A stretch of DNA of 64,000 nucleotides from assembly GCF_001468135.1 (NCBI RefSeq), contig NZ_LNYU01000009.1, forward strand, positions 123,920-187,919. The letters run 5' to 3'. Source of the stretch: Legionella santicrucis (GTDB lineage: Bacteria; Pseudomonadota; Gammaproteobacteria; Legionellales; Legionellaceae). The translations under genes and the position numbers were made by a program. Positions 47,143 to 57,411 of this stretch are shown here, piece by piece; the first letter of the stretch is position 1; every line of letters begins with the position of its first letter. The notes beneath the pieces were generated by a model. The model saw only the letters and a program-made list of their open reading frames with translations. It did not search any database and was not told where the DNA came from.

Positions 47143-49947
47143 ATGAGCAGTTCCAATCTGCAAAATGAATGGGCATCTTCCTATTTATCTGGTGGAAGCA
47201 TGGCTTATATTGATAGTCTTTATGAGGATTATCTTGCTGATCCTAACTCGGTTTCGGCTGATTGGCGAGCAGTATTTAGTGCTTTACCTAAAGTGAACAA
47301 TACTGAAAAAGAGCTTTCCCATAGAGATGTTCGCGAATATTTTTTGCAGAATGCAGATAAAAAAGTAATCCCCGTCGTTCAATCAACGGACAATCAACAA
47401 TTCCGGATTGCCGACTTAATTAATGCATATCGCTCAATGGGGCATCATGCTGCCAGATTAGATCCACTGGAAATGGCGGAGCGTTTGCCCGTTCCAGCAT
47501 TGGAGCTGGACTATCATCATTTGTCTGATGTCGATAAAAGCCGAAAGTTTTTTGCAGGAACAAAATTTAATGGACCTGAAATGGCATTGGGTGAAATATA
47601 TCAAGCGCTGCGAGAAACTTACTGTGGCAGTATTGGTATTGAATACATGCATATTTCTGATACTAAAGAAACCGAATGGTTGCAACAACGAATGGAGTCT
47701 GTGCGAGGGCGTCCAACCTTAGATACGCCAAAAAAAATCGAAATCCTAAAAGATCTTATTGCAGCGGATGGATTGGAACGTTATTTGGGTACGCGTTATG
47801 TAGGACAAAAACGCTTTTCGCTTGAGGGTGGAGACTCTTTAATTCCTATGATGAAGGAAATTATTCAATGTGCCGGAAGAGATAATGTAAAAGAAGTGAT
47901 TATTGGTATGGCACATCGAGGACGCTTAAATGTTCTTGTGAATGTATTGGGTAAAGAGCCTAACGCCCTTTTTCAAGAATTTGAAGGAAAAATCAAATCG
48001 GAACGAACTGGAGATGTAAAATATCATTTGGGTTTTTCATCTGATATAAAAACAAATTCAGGCTCTGTGGTTCATTTAGCACTTGCATTTAATCCCTCGC
48101 ATTTGGAAATCATTGGCCCAGTAGTTGAAGGATCTGTACGTGCTCGCCAAAGACGACGCAATGATCTAGACAAAAAAGAAAAAGTAGTGCCCATCGTTAT
48201 TCATGGAGATGCTGCATTTGCTGGTCAAGGTGTCGTGATGGAAACATTTAATTTTTCTCAATCTAGAGGATATTGTACTGGAGGTACAGTTCATATCGTT
48301 ATTAACAACCAAATAGGTTTTACAACCAGCAATCCTTTAGACGCGCGCTCGACTTTATACTGTACTGATGTTGCTAAAATGGTTCAAGCACCTGTAATTC
48401 ACGTAAACGGTGATGATCCCGAAGCAGTAGTATTCGCCACCCAGTTGGCATTTGATTTTAGGATGAAGTTCAAACGCGATGTTGTTATTGATCTCGTATG
48501 TTATAGAAGACATGGGCATAATGAAGCTGATGAACCTGCAGTAACGCAACCTTCGATGTATAAAAAAATTAAATCAATGCGTCCTTTACGAGAAATCTAT
48601 GCAGATCACCTCATTAAAGAAGATCTGTTAAGCAGCAAAGATGTTGAAAAATTAATAGATACGTATCGTGATAGTTTAGATAAAGGTAAAGCAGTTGTAG
48701 ATTTGGTACATGGTGACTATGAAGGCAAATACGCGATGGATTGGACACCTTACATTGATGCAAAATGGACCGACAAAGCCGATACCACAATTTCTAAAAC
48801 CAATCTACAAAAATTGGTGAAACAATTAAATGAACTACCTAAAGGTTTTACATTACATCCAGTGGTTCAGCGTTTATTAAATGAACGTGATAAAATGACT
48901 GCAGGCGAGTTACCCATGAACTGGGGATATGCTGAAACTATGGCATATGCAAGCCTAGTGCAAGAAGGTTACGGTGTCCGCTTATCAGGTCAAGATTCTG
49001 GAAGGGGAACATTTGCTCACCGTCATGCTATATTACATGATGTTGAAACTGGCGAGACGTGTATTCCTTTGGAACATGTAACAAATGAACTTAGCCGTCC
49101 TTTTTCTGTAATTGATTCTGTACTGTCCGAAGAGGCTGTTCTGGCTTTTGAATATGGATATTCTTCTTCCGATCCTAATTTCTTAGTATTGTGGGAAGCC
49201 CAGTTCGGTGACTTTGCAAATGGTGCTCAGGTAGTTATTGATCAATTCATTAGTTCAGGTGAACAAAAGTGGGGGCGTTTATGTGGTTTGGTCATGTTAT
49301 TACCCCACGGATATGAAGGCCAAGGGCCAGAGCATTCGTCAGCTCGTTTGGAGCGATATATGCAACTTTGCGCACAGCACAATATACAGGTATGTACCCC
49401 AACAACTCCAGCACAGATTTTTCATTTATTACGAAGGCAAGTAATTCGCAATTTCCGAAAGCCTTTAATTGTGATGACACCAAAGAGTTTATTGCGCCAT
49501 AAATTAGCGGTTTCTCCGTTAGAGGATTTATTTAAAGGAAAATTCCATACTATTATTCCCGAAATTGATGATTTAAATGCAAAAAAAGTTACTCGAATAG
49601 TGCTTTGTTGTGGAAAAGTCTATTATGACCTATTACAAATGCGTCGCGATAAGAAGTTGAATCATGTTGCTTTGGTGCGCGTAGAGCAATTGTACCCATT
49701 TCCTAAGAAAGCACTTATTGCTGAGATCAAGAAATATCCTCAAGCAAAAGAAGTATTTTGGTGTCAAGAAGAACCACAAAATCAGGGAATTTGGTATTCT
49801 TCTCAACATAATATAAGAGATTGCTTGCATGCTGATCAAGCATTGCATTATGCAGGTAGAGAGTCTGCTGCAGCACCAGCTGTAGGAAGTCCAGCTTTGC
49901 ATGCTGCGCAACAGCAGTCTTTAGTTGAGCAAGCTTTATTGGGGTAA
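47143..49947 (+). CDS. sucA: SucA, 2-oxoglutarate dehydrogenase E1
   Basis: SucA is the thiamine-diphosphate-dependent E1 of the 2-oxoglutarate dehydrogenase complex. The 934-aa length is typical. It has the N-terminal YIDSLYEDYLADPNSV, the GMAHRGRLNVL region, the ThDP-binding GDAAFAGQGVVMETF, and the C-terminal LLPHGYEGQGPEHSSAR. A strong GGAGAGAG site precedes the ATG. It begins the suc gene set directly after sdh. Confidence 0.98.
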   Translation: MSSSNLQNEWASSYLSGGSMAYIDSLYEDYLADPNSVSADWRAVFSALPKVNNTEKELSHRDVREYFLQNADKKVIPVVQSTDNQQFRIADLINAYRSMGHHAARLDPLEMAERLPVPALELDYHHLSDVDKSRKFFAGTKFNGPEMALGEIYQALRETYCGSIGIEYMHISDTKETEWLQQRMESVRGRPTLDTPKKIEILKDLIAADGLERYLGTRYVGQKRFSLEGGDSLIPMMKEIIQCAGRDNVKEVIIGMAHRGRLNVLVNVLGKEPNALFQEFEGKIKSERTGDVKYHLGFSSDIKTNSGSVVHLALAFNPSHLEIIGPVVEGSVRARQRRRNDLDKKEKVVPIVIHGDAAFAGQGVVMETFNFSQSRGYCTGGTVHIVINNQIGFTTSNPLDARSTLYCTDVAKMVQAPVIHVNGDDPEAVVFATQLAFDFRMKFKRDVVIDLVCYRRHGHNEADEPAVTQPSMYKKIKSMRPLREIYADHLIKEDLLSSKDVEKLIDTYRDSLDKGKAVVDLVHGDYEGKYAMDWTPYIDAKWTDKADTTISKTNLQKLVKQLNELPKGFTLHPVVQRLLNERDKMTAGELPMNWGYAETMAYASLVQEGYGVRLSGQDSGRGTFAHRHAILHDVETGETCIPLEHVTNELSRPFSVIDSVLSEEAVLAFEYGYSSSDPNFLVLWEAQFGDFANGAQVVIDQFISSGEQKWGRLCGLVMLLPHGYEGQGPEHSSARLERYMQLCAQHNIQVCTPTTPAQIFHLLRRQVIRNFRKPLIVMTPKSLLRHKLAVSPLEDLFKGKFHTIIPEIDDLNAKKVTRIVLCCGKVYYDLLQMRRDKKLNHVALVRVEQLYPFPKKALIAEIKKYPQAKEVFWCQEEPQNQGIWYSSQHNIRDCLHADQALHYAGRESAAAPAVGSPALHAAQQQSLVEQALLG

Positions 49948-50180
49948 ATTTGTATTTATCGTAGCCAGAGTTACGGTATTAACCGCCTCCTGGCTACAAA
50001 TTTGTTAATGAATCTAGGGCCTATTTACAATTTGCTAGCTTGGGTCAAAATTTCTTGTTTTTGAGGTAATGAAGCTTAGCATGCATGAAATGTGCGAGTA
50101 GCATGGTTTAGAAAATCAAGGTATTTTGGTCAAGAAAGCCGAATTGTAAATAAACTCTAATAAAATAAGAAGGTATAACC

Positions 50181-51410
50181 ATGTCGATTGAAGTCAAAGT
50201 CCCTGTTTTGCCTGAGTCAGTAGCTGATGCAACAGTAGCTGCTTGGCATAAAAAAGTGGGTGATAAAGTTTCCCGTGATGAAAATTTGTTGGATCTAGAA
50301 ACAGACAAAGTCGTTCTTGAAGTTCCAGCTCCTGTTGATGGAATATTAAGTGAAATAATGTTTCAAGAAGGAGACACAGTACATTCTGGACAATTGCTCG
50401 CAAAAATTAAAGAAGGCGATGCAGCTGAAACTAAAGAAGAAAAGAAGACTGAATCCAAAGAGGAAAAAAAGACTGAGCAGGCTGATTCCACGAAAGAAAA
50501 GGTTAGCGCCAAAGAAGATAAATCAACAAGCCCAGTAGTAAGGCGGATGATGGCAGAACATGATCTTCAGCCAGGGCAAATCCAAGGCAGCGGTAAAGAT
50601 GGTCGAATTACTAAAGAAGACGTTCTTTCTTATATAGAATCGAGCAGAGAGAAGTCATCAAAACCCGCAGAAAGCAAAAAAGAACAAACAACACAAGCAC
50701 AGATGGGCTTACGTGAAGAGCGCCGTGTCCCAATGACGCGATTACGAGCAAAAATTGCAGAACGCTTATTAGCAGCACAACATAACGCCGCTATGCTGAC
50801 TACTTTCAATGAGGTCAATTTAAAAGCAGTGATGGACTTGCGTGCTCAATATAAAGATAGTTTTGAGAAAAAGCATGGCGTAAAACTTGGGTTTATGTCT
50901 TTTTTCACTAAAGCTGTTGTTGAGTCTTTAAAGCGTTTTCCTGCAGTAAATGCTTCTATAGATGGTCAAGATGTGGTGTATCATGGTTTTTATGATATAG
51001 GTATTGCAGTATCTACGGATAGAGGGCTAGTTGTGCCTGTAATTCGTGATGCAGATCAAATGAGTATGGCTGATATTGAGCTTGCAATTAATGACTCTGC
51101 AACAAAAGCCAGACAAGGCAAATTAGCTATGGAAGATATGCAAGGCGGTACATTTACTATTACTAATGGCGGAGTGTTTGGTTCTTTATTGGCTACTCCA
51201 ATTATTAACCCCCCACAAACAGGTATTTTGGGAATGCATAAGATAGAAGAAAGGCCTGTGGTGGAAAAAGGACAAATTGTAATTCGTCCTATGATGTATG
51301 TGGCTCTCTCTTACGATCATCGTTTAATAGATGGTAAAGATTCAGTCCAATTTCTGGTGAGTGTGAAAGAGCTATTGGAAGATCCTGCTCGTCTTTTACT
51401 TAATGTTTAA
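50181..51410 (+). CDS. sucB: SucB, dihydrolipoamide succinyltransferase (E2)
   Basis: SucB transfers the succinyl group to CoA. The 409-aa protein has one lipoyl domain (lipoyl-Lys in [11 protein letters not shown], about residue 43), a Lys/Glu-rich linker, a peripheral-subunit-binding domain ([26 protein letters not shown]), and the catalytic domain ending in [11 protein letters not shown] with the HxxxD motif. It is 233 bases after sucA with its own AAGGT site. Those 233 bases have no gene. Confidence 0.98.
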   Translation: MSIEVKVPVLPESVADATVAAWHKKVGDKVSRDENLLDLETDKVVLEVPAPVDGILSEIMFQEGDTVHSGQLLAKIKEGDAAETKEEKKTESKEEKKTEQADSTKEKVSAKEDKSTSPVVRRMMAEHDLQPGQIQGSGKDGRITKEDVLSYIESSREKSSKPAESKKEQTTQAQMGLREERRVPMTRLRAKIAERLLAAQHNAAMLTTFNEVNLKAVMDLRAQYKDSFEKKHGVKLGFMSFFTKAVVESLKRFPAVNASIDGQDVVYHGFYDIGIAVSTDRGLVVPVIRDADQMSMADIELAINDSATKARQGKLAMEDMQGGTFTITNGGVFGSLLATPIINPPQTGILGMHKIEERPVVEKGQIVIRPMMYVALSYDHRLIDGKDSVQFLVSVKELLEDPARLLLNV

Positions 51411-51467
51411 GTTTCATTTACACTTATGTGCCGATGAATTTTGCTTTTTTTTAGAAAGGTAATTGCA

Positions 51468-52628
51468 ATGAATTTACATGAATACCAAGCCAAACAATTG
51501 TTTGCAAAATATAATTTACCAGTTCCAAATGGTCAAGTTGCCTATAATGTTGATGATGCACTACAAGTAGCTTCTCAATTATCGACAAATCGTTGGGTTG
51601 TTAAGGCACAAGTTCATGCTGGAGGAAGAGGGAAAGCAGGCGGAGTCAAAGTAGTAGCCAATAAAGATGAATTAGCTGCTGCAGTGAAATCTTTATTAGG
51701 AACTCGTTTGGTAACCTACCAAACTGATGCACAGGGTCAACCTGTTAATGCGGTTCTCATTGAAGAAACTTGTGATATAGGAAGAGAATTATATCTTGGT
51801 GCAGTTGTAGATCGCGCTACTCGCCGAGTAGTAATCATGGCTTCTACAGAAGGTGGGGTTGAGATTGAAAAGGTTGCAGAAAAAACACCTGAGAAAATTT
51901 TCAAAATAATTGTAGATCCACTAGTGGGTGTGATGCCTTTTCAATGCCGTGAAGCAGGATTTAAATTAGGTTTGCAAGATGATCAGATCAAGCAGTTTAC
52001 CCATTTAATGATGGGATTAGGCAAAATGTTTGTTGAGTGCGATTTGAGCTTATTGGAAATAAACCCACTCGTAATAAGTCAATCAGGACAATTAATTTGT
52101 TTGGATGGAAAAATTAATATTGATGGTAACGCACTGTATCGCCAACCTCAATTAAAGAGTTTGCGTGATGCATCACAGGAAGACGAACGAGAAAATCGTG
52201 CGAGTGACTGGGAATTAAATTATATTCCACTTGATGGCACTATTGGTTGTATGGTTAACGGAGCAGGCCTTGCTATGGCGACTATGGATGTGATTAAGCT
52301 CCATGGAGGCGATCCAGCAAACTTCCTAGATGTTGGGGGTGGTGCTACTAAGGAGAGAGTGAGCGAAGCACTAAAAATTATTATATCTGATGAAAAAGTC
52401 AAAGGTATTTTAGTTAATATCTTTGGTGGTATTGTCCGTTGTGATCTCATCGCTGATGGTATTCTTGCTGCAGTGAAAGAAGTTGATGTGAAAATTCCTG
52501 TAGTTGTGCGTCTTGAGGGTAATAATGCACAACTTGGTGCTGATATTTTAAATAAAAGTGATTTAAATGTAATTGCTGCAACCAGTTTAACTGATGCTGC
52601 AAAGAAAATTGTTGCGGCTGTTGCTTAA
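51468..52628 (+). CDS. sucC: SucC, succinyl-CoA synthetase beta subunit
   Basis: SucC binds the nucleotide and forms succinyl-CoA synthetase with SucD. I start at the ATG at 51468 ([15 protein letters not shown]), the family N-terminus, with AGAAAGG upstream; the longer reading adds nine unrelated residues. The 386-aa protein has [17 protein letters not shown], the [13 protein letters not shown] segment, and the C-terminal [16 protein letters not shown] and RLEGNNA. Confidence 0.98.
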   Translation: MNLHEYQAKQLFAKYNLPVPNGQVAYNVDDALQVASQLSTNRWVVKAQVHAGGRGKAGGVKVVANKDELAAAVKSLLGTRLVTYQTDAQGQPVNAVLIEETCDIGRELYLGAVVDRATRRVVIMASTEGGVEIEKVAEKTPEKIFKIIVDPLVGVMPFQCREAGFKLGLQDDQIKQFTHLMMGLGKMFVECDLSLLEINPLVISQSGQLICLDGKINIDGNALYRQPQLKSLRDASQEDERENRASDWELNYIPLDGTIGCMVNGAGLAMATMDVIKLHGGDPANFLDVGGGATKERVSEALKIIISDEKVKGILVNIFGGIVRCDLIADGILAAVKEVDVKIPVVVRLEGNNAQLGADILNKSDLNVIAATSLTDAAKKIVAAVA

Positions 52629-52787
52629 TTACTAATTTATAACTATTCATCAAAAGTTTTCAAAATCTTGAGGAAAAGTTAAATTTGAGCATAGATGGAA
52701 TAAATAGAGTTTTTTTGTTCTGAATGTGTCAGATAGAGCTTTTCAATGAACTGCGGTGAATAGTTATACTAATTTTCGAGGTTAACA

Positions 52788-53666
52788 ATGAGTGTATTAG
52801 TTAATAAACAGACTAAAGTACTGTGTCAAGGTTTTACTGGAAAGCAAGGAACTTATCATTCGGAACAGGCAATTGCTTATGGTACGCAAATGGTTGGTGG
52901 CGTAACACCAGGTAAAGGTGGCCAGATGCATTTAGGCTTGCCAGTATTTAATACAATGCGAGAAGCAGTTCAAGAAACAAAAGCAGAGGCGAGTGTGATT
53001 TATGTACCAGCCCCATTTTGTAAAGATTCAATTTTAGAAGCTGCGGACGCTGGGATTCAATTAATCGTTTGTATTACTGAAGGTGTCCCTGTATTAGATA
53101 TGTTGCAAGTAAAAGTATATTTGGAAAATAATACTCAGGCGCGGCTAATTGGCCCGAATTGTCCAGGTATCATTACTCCAGGAGAATGCAAAATTGGCAT
53201 TATGCCAGGCTCAATCCATTTACCCGGAAAAGTTGGAATTGTCTCTCGCTCTGGTACATTAACCTATGAAGCTGTAAAACAAACTACAGATAAAGGTTTT
53301 GGGCAAAGTACTTGTATTGGTATTGGAGGGGATCCAATTCCTGGTACCAATTTCATTGATGCTCTAGCTTTATTTGAGCAAGATTCACAAACACAAGCAA
53401 TTATTATGGTCGGTGAAATTGGCGGGTCAGCAGAAGAAGAGGCGGCTGAATACATTAAGTCACATGTGAGCAAGCCGGTAGTTTCTTATATTGCAGGAGT
53501 CACCGCTCCTGCGGGTAAACGCATGGGGCATGCTGGTGCAATTATTTCAGGCGGTAAAGGAACAGCAGCTGAAAAATATGCTGCCTTAGAAGCAGCCGGT
53601 GTACGAACAGTACGTTCTCCAGCTGATTTAGGGGATGCAGTAGCAGAAGTAACTGGCTGGAAATAG
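52788..53666 (+). CDS. sucD: SucD, succinyl-CoA synthetase alpha subunit
   Basis: SucD carries the active-site His that is phosphorylated in the reaction. The 292-aa protein has the CoA-binding [13 protein letters not shown], the [10 protein letters not shown] segment, and [14 protein letters not shown] with the catalytic His near residue 246. The gap of 159 bases to sucC is longer than the usual overlap, so a separate ribosome site and possibly a promoter or processing site are present; GAGGT precedes the ATG. Confidence 0.98.
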   Translation: MSVLVNKQTKVLCQGFTGKQGTYHSEQAIAYGTQMVGGVTPGKGGQMHLGLPVFNTMREAVQETKAEASVIYVPAPFCKDSILEAADAGIQLIVCITEGVPVLDMLQVKVYLENNTQARLIGPNCPGIITPGECKIGIMPGSIHLPGKVGIVSRSGTLTYEAVKQTTDKGFGQSTCIGIGGDPIPGTNFIDALALFEQDSQTQAIIMVGEIGGSAEEEAAEYIKSHVSKPVVSYIAGVTAPAGKRMGHAGAIISGGKGTAAEKYAALEAAGVRTVRSPADLGDAVAEVTGWK

Positions 53667-53764
53667 ATAAGGAAATAGCCTGGACGAGTAAATGATGTCT
53701 AGGCTATTTATTGAGAATCAAAAAATCAGGTATATGTATACCTGCCTACGTTAAGTGGTATTTC

Positions 53765-54412
53765 ATGACAAATTTTCGAAGCATTGCGGATATCAGACGT
53801 GAATATGGTGAGTTGAATTTAAGCGAAGAATTACTTCCTGATGATCCCATAGTGCAATTTACGCAATGGTTTGAAGATGTTCTAAAGAATGAGAAAAATG
53901 ATCCTACGGCCATGGTTTTATCTACAGTAGATGATAAGGGCTATCCCGATTCTAGAGTTGTCTTGTTAAAAAGTTTGAATGAAGGTAATTTTGTTTTTTA
54001 TACTAACTATCAAAGCGCAAAAGCAGCACAAATCAAAATGAATCCTTATGCGGCACTTAATTTTTATTGGCCGCAAATGGCACGACAGGTTAGAGTCCGG
54101 GGGCAGGTAAAACAAGTTGAGGAAACGCAATCTGATCTTTATTTTTTATCCAGGCCAATTAAAAGCCAATTTAGCGCGATTGTCTCACCACAAAGCCATG
54201 AGATTAAAGATAGGCAATCATTAGAAAATGCTTTAAATGAATTGATAGAAAAGCATGGACAACAACCTATCGTGCGCCCAGATTATTGGGGAGGATATAT
54301 GATTATTCCTGACCAAATAGAGTTTTGGCAGGGAAGAGATAATCGGCTACATGATCGAATTCAGTATTTTCGGCAAGATGAGCAATGGAAATATCATCGT
54401 TTAGCACCATGA
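53765..54412 (+). CDS. pdxH: PdxH, pyridoxamine 5'-phosphate oxidase
   Basis: PdxH oxidises pyridoxine or pyridoxamine 5'-phosphate to pyridoxal 5'-phosphate with FMN. I start at the ATG at 53765 ([15 protein letters not shown]), giving 215 residues, close to the usual 218. Motifs are [33 protein letters not shown], and the C-terminal end RLHDRIQYF to RLAP, all typical. Confidence 0.96.
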   Translation: MTNFRSIADIRREYGELNLSEELLPDDPIVQFTQWFEDVLKNEKNDPTAMVLSTVDDKGYPDSRVVLLKSLNEGNFVFYTNYQSAKAAQIKMNPYAALNFYWPQMARQVRVRGQVKQVEETQSDLYFLSRPIKSQFSAIVSPQSHEIKDRQSLENALNELIEKHGQQPIVRPDYWGGYMIIPDQIEFWQGRDNRLHDRIQYFRQDEQWKYHRLAP

Positions 54413-54717
54413 TGGCAAAATTTGCCGGCAAAAAGTAAATTTACATCACATCTTTATTTTTAATCTCCCTTTTTGTTCTTCTTCTAATTTTTTTGTTTTT
54501 TTAAGAGACAAAAAAAGTTGGCCCAGAAATTGCTTCTATAATTATAGAAATATAAAAATAACTATTATTTCTTAGCAAAATAAAAAATTGTCAAAAATTA
54601 GTAAATGTTTTGAATTGGTAAAGAAGCGTTAATTTAAAGTCGTAAAATTGTTTTAAATGTAGAAATTATTGACAGTATTAAATAAGCATACTGAATACAT
54701 AAATAGAGGGTACAATC
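54413..54717 (+). other. Long AT-rich leader before the letE-like gene, with palindrome
   Basis: This gap of 305 bases holds no gene. A GGCAAA/TTTGCC inverted repeat (from about 54414) just after the pdxH stop may mark the transcript end. TTCTATAATTATAGAA (54534-54549) is a perfect 16-base palindrome of unknown meaning and could be an operator. TTGACA at 54669-54674 is a good -35 match, with a weak -10 about 17 bases later, upstream of the next start. Confidence 0.45.
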
Positions 54718-55092
54718 ATGAACGACATAACAGCCTTACTACCACATATTAAATTACGTTTTAACATTGAGCATCCAAGTTATGAAGACAGTTACGCATT
54801 TGGATACGAATGCGCTCTTGCGGACATAGCCGAAGAAGATAATCCTTTTCTTATAGGTAGTCAACAAGCAGAGCATTGGTTAGAAGGATGGTGGGATGCA
54901 ATGGAAGGAGAGCAACCACTTTTTGAGTTAAACTCTCAAGCACCGGAAGTGCCTTCAGTAATCAATGAAATTGCTGCAAATGACCAAGTGTATTGCCATA
55001 AACATAGTTTTTTATCACTGGTTATTGAAATTAGTGGCGCTATAGCAGCTTCTGCATTAGTTGGATACCAATTATTTGAGTTGGTAGCCTAA
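54718..55092 (+). CDS. letE: LetE-like transmission-trait protein with RMF-like segment
   Basis: This 124-aa protein matches my recollection of Legionella LetE, a small protein that promotes transmissive-phase traits, by size and by position after pdxH. Residues about 25-63 (AFGYECALADIAEEDNP, then HWLEGWWDAMEG) follow the pattern of ribosome modulation factor (GYxxG...NP...WxxGWxxA). That suggests a ribosome-linked stationary-phase role; this is inference. The C-terminus has a hydrophobic helix (about 99-120). AGAGGG precedes the ATG. The name is a recollection, not proven. Confidence 0.65.
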   Translation: MNDITALLPHIKLRFNIEHPSYEDSYAFGYECALADIAEEDNPFLIGSQQAEHWLEGWWDAMEGEQPLFELNSQAPEVPSVINEIAANDQVYCHKHSFLSLVIEISGAIAASALVGYQLFELVA

Positions 55093-55172
55093 TTTTAGAG
55101 GAATCGAGACTATAGTCTAAAAAACATAACTCTCGCCTATTTATGTAGTGTTGCTCATTAGTCCAATTTCTC

Positions 55173-55190
55173 TTCTCCCAATAGGGAGAA
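55173..55190. terminator. Hairpin between convergent letE-like and SseB-family genes
   Basis: The arms TTCTCCC (55173-55179) and GGGAGAA (55184-55190) form a 7-bp stem with an AATA tetraloop. It lies between two convergent genes. No clean T-run follows on either strand, so terminator activity is only probable. Confidence 0.4.
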
Positions 55191-55247
55191 GGAAATATCA
55201 TCTTAAAAAATGAGTAGGTCTGTTTTTTTAGAATTGTAGAGATGGAA

Positions 55248-55634
55248 TTATTTTTTGAATAATTTTAATACAATTGAGCGCATACGAGTAATTTCAGAAG
55301 GATTAAATTCTTTATATATTTCACTGCCTATATTGAGGCATACAGTGACATTGTCACCAAGCCCTTTAAGTAAATCCACCCCAGATAACTTGAGTAGCTT
55401 AATTTCTTCAGCTATTTCAGAAGCCCACGAATTAAGATAACTTATTTCAGTAAACACGGGCAAAAAAATCTGACCATTTTCTTGCAAAAATAGCACTTTT
55501 GGTTCGTTTTCAGTGCCTTGTTCAATTGGAATGATAAAGTTAGCTTTAATAAACTCAAGATAAGCCTTATTCGCCTCCTTCGTATTTCCTGCTGAAAGAA
55601 GAGCCTCTTTTATTGCAAGATTAAGAGCATTCAT
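55248..55634 (-). CDS. SseB N-terminal-domain family protein
   Basis: This 128-aa protein follows the SseB N-terminal-domain pattern: an N-terminal helix pair (KEANKAYLEFIKANFIIPI), a FLQENGQIFLPVFTEISYLNSW-type strand-turn region (about 50-70), and NIGSEIYKEFNPSEITRM near the end, where SseB relatives have NPGS then an SxxEI segment. Such proteins are small cytoplasmic proteins of unclear function, sometimes called type III secretion regulators, a name that says little here. It stands alone on the minus strand. Confidence 0.7.
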   Translation of the reverse strand: MNALNLAIKEALLSAGNTKEANKAYLEFIKANFIIPIEQGTENEPKVLFLQENGQIFLPVFTEISYLNSWASEIAEEIKLLKLSGVDLLKGLGDNVTVCLNIGSEIYKEFNPSEITRMRSIVLKLFKK

Positions 55635-55987
55635 TTTAAGCCTTAAAAAAAATTAAATAAGCACTATTATTATAACCTTATTCTTTATGTAGCGTAACAC
55701 TTAGTATATAACTAGATAGTAGGAAGGGGTTCCTACAAAAGAAATCAAACCATGTGTTGAAATAAATGACAACAACAGTATAATGTGATCCTTGCTTTGC
55801 AAATTTTTTGCTCATTTTTGTATAAATATTGGGGCTTATTGATATTTATACTACAGTCGATGTTTTCAGCATTAGTAGAAAATATAAATGGCCCTGGTAC
55901 GGGGCTTTGCTTTTTGATATACCAATGCGGTTAGTAACCCTTCGATGAAACAAAGCGAATTAGAATTTTTATTAAAATAGAGAATTT
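55635..55987. other. Intergenic region before the MFS gene
   Basis: This divergent gap of 353 bases must hold promoters for the SseB-family gene and for the transporter. The sequence is AT-rich with no start-plus-ribosome-site frames. I see no hairpin, tRNA or strong promoter pair worth naming. Confidence 0.4.
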
Positions 55988-57283
55988 ATGAACAAAATGC
56001 ATGAATCTAGAGTAGAAATTTATAACCGTAAGAGTTATCTAGGATTTGCTTGGTTAGTTTGGGGATTAGCTGCTGCTTTTTATTTCTCAGATTATATGGC
56101 TCGTGTGGCCCCTGGGGTAATGCACCGATACTTGCAAATTGATTTTGGAATTAATGAAGCAGGTTTCGGCATATTAACTGCTTCGTTTTATGTGCCCTAT
56201 ATTTTGATGCAAATCCCTGTAGGACTTACTGTAGATCGTTTAAGTATCCGTTGGTTACTTACTGTGATGTCCTTAGTCACTGCTTTTGGTTGCTGTGTTT
56301 TTGGTTTAGCAGGAAGCCTATTTATGGGCTCAATTGGTAGAATGCTTATAGGTTTTAGTGCTGCGTTTGCTTTTGTATGTTCGCTGCGATTGGCTACATC
56401 TTGGTTTCCTCCGACAATGCTAGGTTTACTAGCCGGTTTAACCCAAGCATTAGGAATGTTAGGTGCTGCAGCAGGAGAAGCCCCTGTTTCCTTTTTAGTG
56501 AGTAACGTAGGATGGCGTCATAGCATGCTGATTATTGCCTTCCTATTTATTGCTCTTGCTGCCTTGCTCTATCAATTTGTACAAGATAAACCAGGGGAGC
56601 ATCGAAGTGAGGTGCGTTCTACAAATCAATTAAGTATCTTGCAGAGTTTAAAAATCGTATTATCTTGCAGACAAACTTGGTATAACGCGCTCTATGCAGG
56701 ATTTTTATTTGGTCCAACAGCTGTTATTGGTGAGGCAATTGGCCCTGCTTATTTGCAATTTGGTAGAGGATTGGGTATGCATGCAGCTGCTTTCGCTACA
56801 GGATTAATTTTTATAGGCTGGGGAATTAGTGGTCCTTTATCAGGCTGGCTCTCCGATAAAATAGGACGTCGCAAGCCACTTATGATTCTTTCAGCGATAT
56901 TCGGTATCATTTTCACAAGTTTATATGTATATAGTCCAACTTTAAGTCAAAATTCAGCTTATTTACTGTTCTTTGCTTTTGGTGTTACTAACACAGGTGT
57001 TGCGATTGCGTATGCGGTTTCTACTGAAATACATGATAGAAATGTTATTGGAACTTCAATCGCATTTACCAATATGATTTCAATATTTGTTGGTGCTTTA
57101 TTACAACCTTTAGTCGGACGTTTAGTGGATATGGTGTCAGGGGCTCGTGCTTATAATGTTGAGACTCTGTTATTGTCAGATTTTCAGGCGGGTTTGAAAA
57201 TATTGCCATTTTGTTCTTTGATTGCATTAATACTGGCTTTTATGGTTAAGGAAACTTATTGTAAATCAATAAAACATACTTAA
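55988..57283 (+). CDS. MFS transporter
   Basis: This 431-aa protein has about 12 membrane segments and major facilitator marks: GLTVDRLSIRWLL after helix 2 (the loop 2-3 motif) and GWLSDKIGRRKPLM between helices 8 and 9. Its N-terminal RVAPGVM and the general pattern resemble the hexuronate/phthalate-permease-like MFS proteins that are numerous in Legionella (some transport amino acids in the Pht group). The substrate cannot be read from the sequence. No operon partner is evident. Confidence 0.9.
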   Translation: MNKMHESRVEIYNRKSYLGFAWLVWGLAAAFYFSDYMARVAPGVMHRYLQIDFGINEAGFGILTASFYVPYILMQIPVGLTVDRLSIRWLLTVMSLVTAFGCCVFGLAGSLFMGSIGRMLIGFSAAFAFVCSLRLATSWFPPTMLGLLAGLTQALGMLGAAAGEAPVSFLVSNVGWRHSMLIIAFLFIALAALLYQFVQDKPGEHRSEVRSTNQLSILQSLKIVLSCRQTWYNALYAGFLFGPTAVIGEAIGPAYLQFGRGLGMHAAAFATGLIFIGWGISGPLSGWLSDKIGRRKPLMILSAIFGIIFTSLYVYSPTLSQNSAYLLFFAFGVTNTGVAIAYAVSTEIHDRNVIGTSIAFTNMISIFVGALLQPLVGRLVDMVSGARAYNVETLLLSDFQAGLKILPFCSLIALILAFMVKETYCKSIKHT

Positions 57284-57359
57284 TCTTGTTTATTCATTGC
57301 CGCAAAATTACTAGGACTGTTTTTTTATAACCGTATCGCACTCCTATGTTATTTGCTGT

Positions 57360-57365
57360 TATACT
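57360..57365 (+). promoter_or_regulatory. Extended -10 element before the DUF945 gene
   Basis: TGTTATACT includes a TG one base before TATACT, the extended -10 form. The gene start is 46 bases downstream. The -35 region at the expected distance is weak. Confidence 0.45.
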
Positions 57366-57411
57366 TCGTACTGCAGTTTTGTTGTAGCGAATTAATAACA
57401 TGGAGAACAGA

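Noticed and set aside
47458..49911. Several long minus-strand frames within sucA, sdhA and similar genes
   Set aside because: They lie wholly inside well-identified genes, have no ribosome sites and show no protein family pattern.
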